Source: Rhodothermales bacterium
Lineage (GTDB): Bacteria; Bacteroidota; Rhodothermia; Rhodothermales; VXPQ01
Length of the DNA stretch: 64,000 bases
Direction of reading: 5' to 3'
Assembly: GCA_951812335.1 (NCBI GenBank)
Contig: OX638293.1
Coordinates: forward strand, 248,001-312,000
The notes beneath the pieces are model-generated. The model searched no databases. It was not told where the DNA came from and saw nothing but the letters and a program-made list of their open reading frames with translations. The position numbers and the translations under genes are program-made. Position 1 is the stretch's first letter, and every line of letters starts with the position of its first letter. This document shows, piece after piece, positions 9,599 to 17,871 of this stretch.

Positions 9599-10656
9599 CA
9601 CCCCCCTCCCGTCTGCTCTCCCGCCCCCTCCGCCGCCTGCCTCAACACCTTCACCTCCTTGTCGAAATCCGACTCGAACGTACGATCCTGCACGATCCGG
9701 TAGCGCTCGAACTCGCTTTCGGCATGATTGCGGGCAATATCCGCGCTGATCCGACCGGCGTCTTCCAGAATCTCCCGGTCGGTCAGTTTAAGGAATCCAT
9801 CCAGCGTTTCCTTCCAGTCCTCCATCGTCGTGGGAAGTTTGCGTTCGGCGCGATCCTCGGCCAGATCGAGAAACGCATTGACGATACGGCCCAGGGATTC
9901 GAGTTCTTCGGCGCTCAGGTAGTTTTTGGCGATCGCCACATCGCCCTTGAGCACTTTGCCGTCCGGCGCAGCCGCCCAATGGCTGAGACCCATATGCGGT
10001 TTACCGCTATCCGCCCGCGCCTTGATCAATTCCGCAGCGGTGTGACCGTGAATAGCGTAGTGCAGTTTGTTCTGCACCGCAGCAAAGAAAGCGCGCGTGG
10101 CAGGCGCATTCTTGTCGTAGTCGACGCTGGTGGCGTAAATATCCGTGACTTTCTGGTAGAAGCGCCGCTCGCTCAAACGGATTTCGCGAATCTCGGCAAG
10201 CAGGCGCTCGAAATAATCCTCGCCCAGAAACGCGCCGTTCTCCATGCGCTCTTTGTCCAGCACATAGCCCTTGATCGCGTACTCGCGCAGAACCTGCGTC
10301 GCCCACCGGCGAAATTGCGTGGCGCGGATAGAGTTCACCCGGTACCCGACCGAAATAATGGCGTCCAGATCGTAAAATTGGGTGTTGTAGGTTTTCCCGT
10401 CGGCGGCAGTTATCCGGAATTTCCGGATAACTGAATCGGGGGCCAGTTCGCCAGAGTCGAAGATATTTCCGAGATGTTCGCTGATCGTTTTCACACTGAC
10501 CCCGAACAATTCGGCCATCATCTTCTGGGTCAGCCAGATGGTCCCGTCCTGATAGCGCACTTCAATGCTGTCGCCGCCGCTGGCCTGATGGGTGAAGATC
10601 AGAAACTCGGCGGTGCTGCTGCGGATAGCGACCGATTTCGTCGTTTTGCAGCTCAT
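9598..10656 (-). CDS. RhuM-family protein embedded in the hsd operon
   Basis: A 352-residue protein of the RhuM virulence family. The N-terminal 120 residues read EVRYQDGTIWLTQKMMAELF and continue with TISEHLGNIFDSGEL, SVIRKF and YNTQFYDLDAIISVGYRVNS, the signature of the family and related to phage antirepressor-like winged-helix domains. A longer helical domain follows. The start is the ATG at 10656, one base after the hsdM stop, and the end overlaps hsdS, so it is translated as part of the modification operon. RhuM proteins recur between hsdM and hsdS; their function is not known. A DNA-binding regulator of the system is plausible. Confidence 0.88.
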   Translation of the reverse strand: MSCKTTKSVAIRSSTAEFLIFTHQASGGDSIEVRYQDGTIWLTQKMMAELFGVSVKTISEHLGNIFDSGELAPDSVIRKFRITAADGKTYNTQFYDLDAIISVGYRVNSIRATQFRRWATQVLREYAIKGYVLDKERMENGAFLGEDYFERLLAEIREIRLSERRFYQKVTDIYATSVDYDKNAPATRAFFAAVQNKLHYAIHGHTAAELIKARADSGKPHMGLSHWAAAPDGKVLKGDVAIAKNYLSAEELESLGRIVNAFLDLAEDRAERKLPTTMEDWKETLDGFLKLTDREILEDAGRISADIARNHAESEFERYRIVQDRTFESDFDKEVKVLRQAAEGAGEQTGGG

Positions 10657-10657
10657 G

Positions 10658-12187
10658 TCACAAGTCCTCCGAAACTTCGACGCCAAGTTCCTTGAGATAC
10701 CCCTTCATCCTCGCCCGCACATCGACCAGTTCCGCCTCGATCTGTTCGATTTCTTTCTGCACGGCCGCTACGTCGATTTCTTCTTCGGGCTCGAACGTGT
10801 CCACATAGCGCGGAATGTTCAGGTTGTATCCGTTTTCGGCAATCTCTTCCGGGCTGGCAAGATGCGAGTATTTCTCTACCGCCTCCCGGGCCTTATAGGT
10901 CTTCAGCACCTTGTCCACATGCGCCTCGTTCATCACATTCCGGGCCTTATCCGGCGTAAAATCCTTGCTCGCATCGATAAAGAGCACATCGCGGCGCGCC
11001 TCGTTTTCTCCGCCTTGTTCGCGAGAACGATCGAACACGAGAACGGCTACGGGAATGCCGGTCGTGGAGAAAAGATTGGCGGGCAACCCTACCACGGCGT
11101 CAAGGAGATTCTCCTCGATCAGCGCCTGTCGGATTCGTCCTTCCGCCCGGCTCCTGAACAACACGCCATGCGGAACGATCACGGCCACGCGACCGCTCTG
11201 GCGTTTTGCGATCTCTATCATGTGCGTGATGAACGCATAATCGCCTTTCGATTTGGGCGGCGCCCCGCGCCAAAAACGCTTATGCGGATCGTTCTCCGCA
11301 TTCTCGGCGCCCCATTTGTCCAGCGAGAAAGGCGGGTTCGCGACAACGATATCGAAGCGCATCAACCGGTCGCCCTCGATCAGGGTCGGACCGTTCAGCG
11401 TGTCGCACCATTCGATGCGGGCGGCGTCCTTCGCGTGCAAGAACATGTTCATGCGCGCCAGCGCCCAGGTGGCGCCGTTCACCTCCTGTCCATACAGCGC
11501 GAAGTTGTCCGAACCTACCTCCGTGGAGGCACGGATCAGAAGCGAGCCGGAGCCGCAAGCCGGATCGCAAATCGTGTCGCCGGATTGCGGAGCGGCGAGT
11601 TTCGCCAACAGTTTCGAGACCGCTGCCGGAGTATAGAATTCGCCCGCCTTCTTGCCGGCGTCTGAGGCAAAGCGGGAAATCAGATAGATGTAACATTCGC
11701 CGATGATATCCTCGTTCACGCGAGAGGGCCGCAGATCCATTTCCGGCCCGGCGAAATCCTCCAGAAGATTTTTCAGGCGTCGATTACGGTCCTTGACCCG
11801 GCCGAGATTGGCTTCCGAATTAAAGTCGATGTTGCGAAAAACGCCTTCCAGCTTCTGGCGGTTGGCGTCCTCTATCGCCTCCAGGGCGATATTGATGCGC
11901 TCGCCGATATCGGCCTCGTCCCTCGCTTCGTACAGATCGTAGAAACTCGCATTGTCGGGCAATACGAACCGCTCGCGCTGCAGCCTGCGCCCGATGCGCA
12001 CCTGGTCATCCCCATATTGCTTGCGATACGTTTCGAGCCGATCGTTCCACAGGTCCGAAATGTACTTGAGGAAAAGCATCACGAGGATGTAGTCCTTGTA
12101 CTGACCTGCATCGACGACGCCCCGGAAGGTATCGCAAGCGGCCCACGCCGTCCGATTGACTTGTTGCTGCGTCAGGTGCTCGTTCAT
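10658..12187 (-). CDS. hsdM: Type I DNA methyltransferase subunit (HsdM)
   Basis: The adenine-N6 methyltransferase subunit, 509 residues. An N-terminal helical HsdM_N domain (1-165) is followed by the methylase domain, with the SAM-binding DPACGSGSL at 208-216 and catalytic NPPF at 284-287. The C-terminus carries the coiled-coil region that packs against HsdS. It combines with HsdS as M2S for modification and with HsdR for restriction. Its ATG overlaps the stop of the upstream half-size hsdS (ATGA), and RhuM starts one base after its stop. Confidence 0.95.
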   Translation of the reverse strand: MNEHLTQQQVNRTAWAACDTFRGVVDAGQYKDYILVMLFLKYISDLWNDRLETYRKQYGDDQVRIGRRLQRERFVLPDNASFYDLYEARDEADIGERINIALEAIEDANRQKLEGVFRNIDFNSEANLGRVKDRNRRLKNLLEDFAGPEMDLRPSRVNEDIIGECYIYLISRFASDAGKKAGEFYTPAAVSKLLAKLAAPQSGDTICDPACGSGSLLIRASTEVGSDNFALYGQEVNGATWALARMNMFLHAKDAARIEWCDTLNGPTLIEGDRLMRFDIVVANPPFSLDKWGAENAENDPHKRFWRGAPPKSKGDYAFITHMIEIAKRQSGRVAVIVPHGVLFRSRAEGRIRQALIEENLLDAVVGLPANLFSTTGIPVAVLVFDRSREQGGENEARRDVLFIDASKDFTPDKARNVMNEAHVDKVLKTYKAREAVEKYSHLASPEEIAENGYNLNIPRYVDTFEPEEEIDVAAVQKEIEQIEAELVDVRARMKGYLKELGVEVSEDL

Positions 12188-12789
12188 CGTTTGGTTCTTT
12201 TTTGTTCAGTAGCCCGGCTACTGCATTTTACACGTTCCCCAAGAATCCGGCTTGTAATTTTTCTTCTTTTCTCCGCAAGCAGGAGCGTGAGCGCCTTCTC
12301 CCGCTTCGAAAGCGCGTCCGCCGCTACTATCCTCTGCTGGGTCTCGACGTCCGGTATATCGAGGCGGAGATCGCTGAGGACCGATCTCGGTATCATGCGT
12401 ATGCCGGTCCCTCGACCCATCCTCTCGAAATAGCGCTGCGCGTCGGGGCGGTTGATCGCCCACGCCAGGTATTCGGGCGTAACGATGTCGGGATTCGGAC
12501 GAAGAACAATCAGAGGAAAAATCGCAAGGACAGGCTCTGCCAGGCATCCGTCCAGTGCAGATGCGGTGTTGCGATCCCCGCGCGAGCGGAAAACCACATC
12601 CCCCGCGCGCGCAAAATAGCGGTCCGGAAGCTCGCCAAGTTCCACGCGAATCAGCGTATCGGAATTGACCTCTCCGTCCGCCGCGACGTCGCGCAACTGG
12701 ATCGCCGGCGCCCCGCCCTGTAAAACAGGCTGGAGACGCCTCCGGGCGGTATACCCGGCCTGAATCGTGCAAAGGTCCGCGATGCGCAT
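12184..12789 (-). CDS. Half-size HsdS-like specificity protein (single recognition domain)
   Basis: A 201-residue protein resembling one half of HsdS. A single Methylase_S-type recognition domain (about 1-150) contains ...YFARAGDVVFRSRGD... and ...YFERMGRGTGIRMIP. It is followed by a coiled-coil segment (about 150-185, DVETQQRIVAADALSKREKA) like the HsdS spacer. It is the first gene of the operon and overlaps hsdM. Half-size S proteins can act as dimers, and this one may supply an alternative specificity or assist assembly alongside the full HsdS. It could also be a degenerate S subunit kept for translational coupling. The ATG start is clear. Confidence 0.8.
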   Translation of the reverse strand: MRIADLCTIQAGYTARRRLQPVLQGGAPAIQLRDVAADGEVNSDTLIRVELGELPDRYFARAGDVVFRSRGDRNTASALDGCLAEPVLAIFPLIVLRPNPDIVTPEYLAWAINRPDAQRYFERMGRGTGIRMIPRSVLSDLRLDIPDVETQQRIVAADALSKREKALTLLLAEKRRKITSRILGERVKCSSRATEQKRTKR

Positions 12790-12932
12790 GAAACGAAAAT
12801 TTCTCTGTATTTCGGCCTACAGCATACTATACGTACGTAAAAGGATTGAGTTTCGATTTTTTGCAGTAGGAGAGTTACTGTATTTTTTTGTGATTGCAAA
12901 TCGCCGGATGGAGCAACCGGCTCTTGAACCGT
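12790..12932 (-). promoter_or_regulatory. Upstream region of the hsd operon with a TACGTACGTA palindrome
   Basis: This AT-rich leader precedes the first restriction-operon gene and should hold its promoter. A perfect ten-base palindrome TACGTACGTA lies at 12830-12839, about 40 bases before the start codon, next to a TATAGTAT stretch on the minus strand that could be a -10 element. No controller (C) protein gene is adjacent. The operator reading is inference. Confidence 0.35.
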
Positions 12933-13093
12933 ATTGCTTCGTCATTCCTTGCCAGCGCGCCCCTTTCAGCCTCCCGAAGGGCGCGTCACGCCCACGATGC
13001 CGGAAACCTCAGTGTTTTTCAACGATGGAATCATAACGTCATTTACGCGTGAAAGTAAAGCGCTGAGCGAAGCGGTTTTGATCAGAGTATCCT
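12933..13093 (-). repeat. MITE-like dispersed repeat, copy A (single arm)
   Basis: Read on the minus strand the block begins AGGATACTCTGATCAA (13093-13078), continues through a conserved section of about 70 bases, a GACGCGCCCTTCGGGAGGCTG-type core and ends with TGGCAAGGAATGACGAAGCA-type sequence near 12933. The first 70 bases match the copies at 26575-26650 and 58830-59088. Only one arm and one terminal motif are present. It fills the gap between the hsd operon and the DUF1499 gene. Long open frames across it are spurious. Confidence 0.7.
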
Positions 13094-13163
13094 TAAATAC
13101 TCCGGCTATCGCACAGAACCGGCGCCGGGTCCCCGCAAAAAAGCCCCAATCCATCCGAATACC

Positions 13164-13754
13164 ATGCCCGTAAAATTCGCGCCCTCTCTGGACGGATCCG
13201 GTTGCGTGTGCAGTCGAGCCGCCTCGGATCCGCATCGCGTCGCGTCTTTTACGGTTCCGGGGGATCCGGCCGACGAATTCCTGCAGGTCAGAAACTGGGT
13301 GGCTTCCTTGCGTCGTACCGTCGTCCTCACCGCGACGGACGAGTATGTGCATGCGACCTATCGAAGCAGGCTGCTCTCGGACTGCCGAACCCCATTGGGT
13401 CTGGATCACATCGAATTGCGCCTATGCACCGAGCACGCTACGATCCACATTCGCTCGACCAGGAAGATGACCTGCTACGCAACGTTGGCTGTTTCCGAGG
13501 ATCCGGCCGACGCATTCCTGCGGTTCAGGAATGCGTTGACCTCCTCCTGGAGAACCACTATCCTCAACGAAACGGACGAGTACCTGCACGGCGTCTGGAT
13601 GGTAAGCCCGTGGATCCTGGACGACATCGAGTGCCGCCTTTTTGCCGGGCATGCAATGATCCACATCCGCTCGACCTCGCAGTATGGCTTCTGGGACTTC
13701 CGGGTCAACCGGAAACGCATCGAAAAACTCCGCCACCGGATTCAAACCGGATAA
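13164..13754 (+). CDS. Tandem DUF1499-domain protein
   Basis: A 196-residue soluble protein made of two copies of a DUF1499-like unit. Copy 1 spans about residues 20-100 (DPADEFLQVRNWV, then TDEYVHATYRS, HIELRL, IHIRSTRK). Copy 2 spans about 108-192 (DPADAFLRFRNAL, then TDEYLHGVW, DIECRLF, IHIRSTSQ) and alone keeps the usual family ending DFRVNRKRIEKLR. DUF1499 proteins normally have one unit and no known function. The duplication is visible in the DNA as well. It converges on the sulfotransferase gene with a 13-base overlap of the 3' ends. Confidence 0.75.
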   Translation: MPVKFAPSLDGSGCVCSRAASDPHRVASFTVPGDPADEFLQVRNWVASLRRTVVLTATDEYVHATYRSRLLSDCRTPLGLDHIELRLCTEHATIHIRSTRKMTCYATLAVSEDPADAFLRFRNALTSSWRTTILNETDEYLHGVWMVSPWILDDIECRLFAGHAMIHIRSTSQYGFWDFRVNRKRIEKLRHRIQTG

Positions 13755-14782
13755 CCGAGGATCTCGAGTCCAGGACGGCATGCTTCGGTGATAGCGGTCT
13801 GTTCACCCGGGTCGAGTTGCGCAAATTTCGACGGCGTCTGCCGTGGAATGGTGCAGGTTTCACGAATCCAGTTGTCATCTTCCAGAGACGGGTCGATGAA
13901 CCGGATAAGTCGCCGGATCTCGGCTTCCGGCTCCGCTTGCATATCTTCGAACTTCAGATTCAGGAGGCGATCGGGCGGCAGATCGCCCACCATATGATCT
14001 CCCAGCTCGATCAGTGCGCTCCAGAGCGCCGCAAAACCAGGAAGCGTGAGCTTGTCGAACGGCAAGTTCTCAGGCTTGGTGACGATGCGAGACAAAGGCT
14101 CCATATAGGGATTGATGGCTTCCCAAAGCCTCCTTCGGTACAACAACGCCATGGCGTCAAAACCGCCGAACTGCATCTTCTGCAAGGTCGCCAGAATGAG
14201 ACGAAAGAGGTAATGACGACTCATGGAAATGGTTGTCTCACGCCCGTCGCGATACACATGGATCACTCGCATTTCAGGAAACAGACGCAGCAGCCTGGAA
14301 GCATACAACAACGATCCGCCTGAACGTTCGACCCATACGCTCCGGTCAAACCGTTCGCACAGCCATCCGAAAAGATGTCGCACATGATCGGCAGGCGCCT
14401 GCCTGGGTTGTCCCCGAACCACCGGTTCGAGCTCGTCGAACAGCGCCTCATGCTCATCCGTGATATGGGGAAGCGCGGCGCACATAATCGGCGGTACATC
14501 GCTTTGCGTGAAGCGGGCATTCGGAGCACCGAACGGATAGATCAACTCCGGAACAGGCTCCCGCAACATGAGACGGGTCCTGTGCTGTTGCTTACTGAAG
14601 CGATCCCACATCCAATCGCCGGTGGTCCGTCGCGGGCGAAACGTACCTATCCCGATGTAGCTGTAAAACTCGGAAAGACTGAGAACGCGCGGGTGCCGGT
14701 TCAGAATGTTCGACACCATCGTCGATCCACACCGTCCGGTACTCAGAACCAGGACGGGCGGAATAGGCACGGGCTTTACCAT
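13742..14782 (-). CDS. Sulfotransferase-family protein
   Basis: A 346-residue cytosolic protein of the P-loop sulfotransferase family, which transfers sulfate from PAPS to hydroxyl or amine acceptors. The 5'-phosphosulfate loop STGRCGSTM is at residues 14-22, and the 3'-phosphate-binding motif YRDGRETTISMS lies near residue 185. The acceptor cannot be read from sequence. Its ATG overlaps the stop of the upstream MpaB-type oxygenase gene (ATGGTAA), so the two are coupled and may act on the same small molecule or lipid. Confidence 0.85.
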   Translation of the reverse strand: MVKPVPIPPVLVLSTGRCGSTMVSNILNRHPRVLSLSEFYSYIGIGTFRPRRTTGDWMWDRFSKQQHRTRLMLREPVPELIYPFGAPNARFTQSDVPPIMCAALPHITDEHEALFDELEPVVRGQPRQAPADHVRHLFGWLCERFDRSVWVERSGGSLLYASRLLRLFPEMRVIHVYRDGRETTISMSRHYLFRLILATLQKMQFGGFDAMALLYRRRLWEAINPYMEPLSRIVTKPENLPFDKLTLPGFAALWSALIELGDHMVGDLPPDRLLNLKFEDMQAEPEAEIRRLIRFIDPSLEDDNWIRETCTIPRQTPSKFAQLDPGEQTAITEACRPGLEILGYPV

Positions 14783-15972
14783 GGCGTCGCCATATTCGCT
14801 TGCAAGTGATCGGGCAACCGGTATCTGAGATCGTCCAGCATGGACGCTTCCAGCAAAAAGACGAAATTATTGCCCCGCCATTTCTGAGCGATATTTGGAG
14901 CCAACTTGTGGGACATGGCGTGAACCTGGCGCAATACGCGCATCCGCCGCAAGAGTCCCTGGGTCTCGCATTGCGGGAACTGGAGCTGGTCTGCAAGATC
15001 GTCGCCAAGCAATGCCCTTGAGACCCGGTATGTGCGGCTCAAAAAGGCCTGGTGCTCTGCGAGCTCGGTTTTGCCGGCAATCTTGGGCAACGCATTGACC
15101 AGGGCATTCGCAATAACGACCGACTCATCGGAAGGCGGAGGCTCGCACGAGGTGGCGATACGATACAGTTCATGGGTTTCTCCCTCGTCGCCCTCGAACA
15201 GAAAAAACTCGGGCGTACCGATCAGCGAGGAAGCGTAACGCCAGGCATGCATGTAGCCGCGACGCATCTCTTCGTCCATTTCGGCTCCGAGTCTCTCTGC
15301 CTGCCGCAGCGTGGTCGCGGAGAAATTGGCGGATGCGAGCGCCATGTGCGCAGCGCTAAGCGGCGTACCGAAAACCTCTTCGTCCCAGTTACCCTGATCG
15401 CGGATCAGCCATCTGAGTTGCGCATGCACCAGTCTGATGCGCACGGACAGTTTCCAGCCGTCTCCCTGGCGATCAAGGGCGCCTGGCAACATGATCTCAA
15501 TAAAATGCCGAGTGTTCTGCCGGACTCGCCGCGGACCGAAACCGCTCATGGTCCGACCCGAAGCATAGAACGCCTTGGCTATCAAGGTAGACGCATTCTG
15601 CAAGGTGGCCACGAAAAAAGCCGGTATAAACAAATCCGAATAACTATGAAAAGCTCGGTAACCCCCTCTCAGGATAGCCGGATCGAACCACTCGGGCGGC
15701 GTTTCGATCGAATCGAAGAAATCGCGAAGCAACCTGGGAGCGTCGGCCAGGACCTCTACGTCCTGTTGCATGCCGGCCTTGATGAACCGGTTTACTTCCC
15801 CCGGTGAAAACGGGGCCAGGGAATCTATGACCGCATCGGCGAGAGGATCGCCAATGCACGTATGCTTGATGTATTGATCGGCAAGATGCGGATTGAGCGC
15901 ACAGGTACGATCGTACCCGGCCTGGTAGGCAGACGGTACCTTCAGCCCATTCCGTACGGTTGAACCAGGCAT
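14776..15972 (-). CDS. MpaB/DUF2236-family haem oxygenase-like protein
   Basis: A 398-residue protein of the oxygenase MpaB / rubber-oxygenase catalytic domain family (DUF2236). It shows the region from a hydrophobic PAFFVATLQNAS helix through TRHFIEIMLPG and the RLVHAQLRWLI stretch, which matches the family's conserved R-x-x-H-A helix. Members of known function are b-type haem proteins that cleave C=C or prenyl side chains; the substrate here is unknown. It lies downstream of coxB by about 190 bp and is overlapped by the sulfotransferase gene. I chose the ATG at 15972; a GTG two codons upstream is also possible. Confidence 0.78.
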   Translation of the reverse strand: MPGSTVRNGLKVPSAYQAGYDRTCALNPHLADQYIKHTCIGDPLADAVIDSLAPFSPGEVNRFIKAGMQQDVEVLADAPRLLRDFFDSIETPPEWFDPAILRGGYRAFHSYSDLFIPAFFVATLQNASTLIAKAFYASGRTMSGFGPRRVRQNTRHFIEIMLPGALDRQGDGWKLSVRIRLVHAQLRWLIRDQGNWDEEVFGTPLSAAHMALASANFSATTLRQAERLGAEMDEEMRRGYMHAWRYASSLIGTPEFFLFEGDEGETHELYRIATSCEPPPSDESVVIANALVNALPKIAGKTELAEHQAFLSRTYRVSRALLGDDLADQLQFPQCETQGLLRRMRVLRQVHAMSHKLAPNIAQKWRGNNFVFLLEASMLDDLRYRLPDHLQANMATPW

Positions 15973-16166
15973 ACTCACGCCGATGGAAAAGCGGTGAGAA
16001 GAATCACGGCGAATACAAACCGCTGGGGCCTCCGGCTATACCACATATGACAGCGATTCGAGGAATATCGTTCGTAGTGAATTCGCCCGAGGTACAACTT
16101 GAACATTGTACCGACCCCCAGCCAAAGAATCAAGACGATCTACGGTGCGTCAGACTTGGAAAACCA

Positions 16167-16937
16167 CTATACCCCGGCCCGTTCGGATTGCTCCGCCAGC
16201 CATGCGGCATACCCCTCCGCCGTGTGCACCGTGAAGTAGCCGCGCATCCGATAGTGACCCACGCCGCAGAGTTGCGCACAGGCGATTTCCCAGTCGCCCG
16301 TGCGGATGGGCGTGAAATAAAGGGGGATGGACAACCCGGGAATAGCGTCCTGCTTGACCCGCATTTCGGTCAGGGTGAAACTGTGAATCACATCCTTGGA
16401 CGTGAGGTGCACGATCACCGGCTTGTTCACAGGCACGTGCAACTCGTTGAGGGTCACGATGTCGTCCGCACCCGCCGGATCGTCCGGTTGTAAACCGATC
16501 GGATTGGTTTGCAAATCCACCAGATAGATATCCCGCTGCCCGAACACGCCGTCAGGCCCCGGATAATGGATGTTCCAGGCAAACTGCTCGGCAATCACAT
16601 GTACGACGGTGGACTCCTCCTCGGACGGATAATTTTCCTCCGCGCGAAGCGCGCCCCAGGTCGGAATCGCGAATGCGAAAAGCAGCACCAGTTCCGCTAC
16701 GATCACGCCCACTTCCTGGTAGGTAGAAAAGTGCGACGTAGTCCCGTAGTAGTTGGCTTTCGGATTTCTGGAAGCCCGGAACCGGTACAACGTGTAGAGA
16801 AAGAAAGGCGCCCAGATGAGGAAAAGCACCAGCATCAGCCAGTGCACCAGCCCCATCATGGCGTCAATTTCCGCACTGTGTGCCGACGCTGCCTCGGGCA
16901 GCCCGAGATAATTCGTGAGATCAAGCCACTTTAACAT
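16167..16937 (-). CDS. coxB: Cytochrome c oxidase subunit II (first oxidase)
   Basis: A 256-residue CuA subunit that takes electrons from a periplasmic donor. Two N-terminal membrane segments (about 30-50 and 75-100) precede the cupredoxin domain. CuA ligands are visible as the histidine in DVIHSF (about 178) and the cluster CAQLCGVGHYRM (about 222-233), giving two Cys, His and Met; the usual glutamate of CSEIC is Gln here. There is no C-terminal haem c domain, unlike the coxB at 43601-44533. It is the last cox gene of this operon, after two small membrane-protein genes. Confidence 0.93.
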   Translation of the reverse strand: MLKWLDLTNYLGLPEAASAHSAEIDAMMGLVHWLMLVLFLIWAPFFLYTLYRFRASRNPKANYYGTTSHFSTYQEVGVIVAELVLLFAFAIPTWGALRAEENYPSEEESTVVHVIAEQFAWNIHYPGPDGVFGQRDIYLVDLQTNPIGLQPDDPAGADDIVTLNELHVPVNKPVIVHLTSKDVIHSFTLTEMRVKQDAIPGLSIPLYFTPIRTGDWEIACAQLCGVGHYRMRGYFTVHTAEGYAAWLAEQSERAGV

Positions 16938-17003
16938 GTGAATCGCCGGGCGGATTGATGGAAATTCATATGGATACTCTGTGCTGTCCCGCGAACCGTT
17001 TCA

Positions 17004-17306
17004 TCAAGTAAAATCTCCTTTCACAGGGCGTAACTCGCCCTCCTCCGTCATGACGGCCTCGCCCCGGGCAAGCAACCGGGCCCGGCGGCGCATGCGAAGA
17101 AAAAACGCTCCAACGCCTCCGCCCACGAAACCCGTTACTCCGATGAGCATCAGCATGGCCATGCTGATGCCCTGTGTCGTCGGATTTGCCGTAGCGTTGG
17201 CGCCCCAACACATCTCGCAAGCGGCAGCCGTTTGAGGAAGAAGCACAAGCCACGCCGAGGGGAGCACGGCGGCGGAAACAGCAATGCGACGGACGGCGCC
17301 TTTCAT
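17004..17306 (-). CDS. Small membrane protein of the first cox operon
   Basis: A protein of about 100 residues starting at the ATG at 17306. A cleavable-looking signal sequence ends near residue 33 (QTAAA) and is followed at once by a CEMCWGA motif, one membrane helix (about 48-70) and a basic cytoplasmic tail. The ATG overlaps the stop of the preceding small gene. No family was recognised. The paired cysteines at the periplasmic start and its place between coxD and coxB suggest an accessory or assembly subunit of the oxidase, possibly metal- or redox-linked; this is inference. Confidence 0.65.
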   Translation of the reverse strand: MKGAVRRIAVSAAVLPSAWLVLLPQTAAACEMCWGANATANPTTQGISMAMLMLIGVTGFVGGGVGAFFLRMRRRARLLARGEAVMTEEGELRPVKGDFT

Positions 17307-17512
17307 AATTTGCCCCCCGCGATATACCCCGTGCGCGCCACCTTTTTCAGGAAACGCGCGCCGTAGACAACCAGTACGGCGCCCACGAGAAACGAAACCG
17401 CCGCAGCCGCAACCGACAACGCGCCATCGCCCGTAAGAGCCCATACTCCGAAGCCCAGGCACAACAGGGCCGAGGCCACGATGAACACGATATGGAAGGC
17501 TTTCAGCGACAT
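17303..17512 (-). CDS. Small two-helix membrane protein of the first cox operon
   Basis: A protein of 69 residues from the ATG at 17512, two bases after the coxD stop. It consists of two hydrophobic helices (about 5-26 and 30-50) followed by a short basic tail. It overlaps the next small gene by an ATGA. No homologous family was recognised. Position and spacing indicate a minor oxidase subunit or assembly factor. Confidence 0.6.
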   Translation of the reverse strand: MSLKAFHIVFIVASALLCLGFGVWALTGDGALSVAAAAVSFLVGAVLVVYGARFLKKVARTGYIAGGKL

Positions 17513-17514
17513 GG

Positions 17515-17832
17515 TCAGAATCCGAAAATCAGGAAACCGATCTGGTCCACGTAATACACGCTGAAAAGCAGGAACATAACCAGCAACAGCGCGAGGCTCA
17601 GCCAGACGAGCCACCGGATGACCTGCTCCTCCGAAACGAGGTGCATGAAATAGGCCGCCACCAGCCCCGCCTTGACGGTCGCAATCAGCAAGGCGACAAT
17701 GAGCGCCGGCACAAAGGGCAGTTCAAGATAGCCCACGACTACCGTGACCGCCGTAAGGACAGCCAGCGATCCGAAAACAAGCATGTACACGCGTACGTGC
17801 TTTTTTATTTCCTCAACAGAATGCTCGCTCAT
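17515..17832 (-). CDS. coxD: Cytochrome c oxidase subunit IV (first oxidase)
   Basis: A 105-residue protein with three hydrophobic helices and the prokaryotic COX4 pattern: a short charged N-terminus, then a central helix with LLIATVKAGLVAAYFMHL (about residues 46-63). It is a non-catalytic subunit of aa3-type oxidases. It follows coxC and precedes two very small membrane-protein genes in the same direction. Confidence 0.88.
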   Translation of the reverse strand: MSEHSVEEIKKHVRVYMLVFGSLAVLTAVTVVVGYLELPFVPALIVALLIATVKAGLVAAYFMHLVSEEQVIRWLVWLSLALLLVMFLLFSVYYVDQIGFLIFGF

Positions 17833-17871
17833 AATGCGCTGTACGTTGACCAGGCCTGCACGCCTGGAGTA

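Noticed and set aside
12966-13409. 147-codon minus-strand open frame whose C-terminal part resembles another frame at 26442-27041
   Set aside because: The similarity comes from the shared repeat (copies A and B), which is read through by chance. The rest of each frame is the antisense of a better-supported gene.
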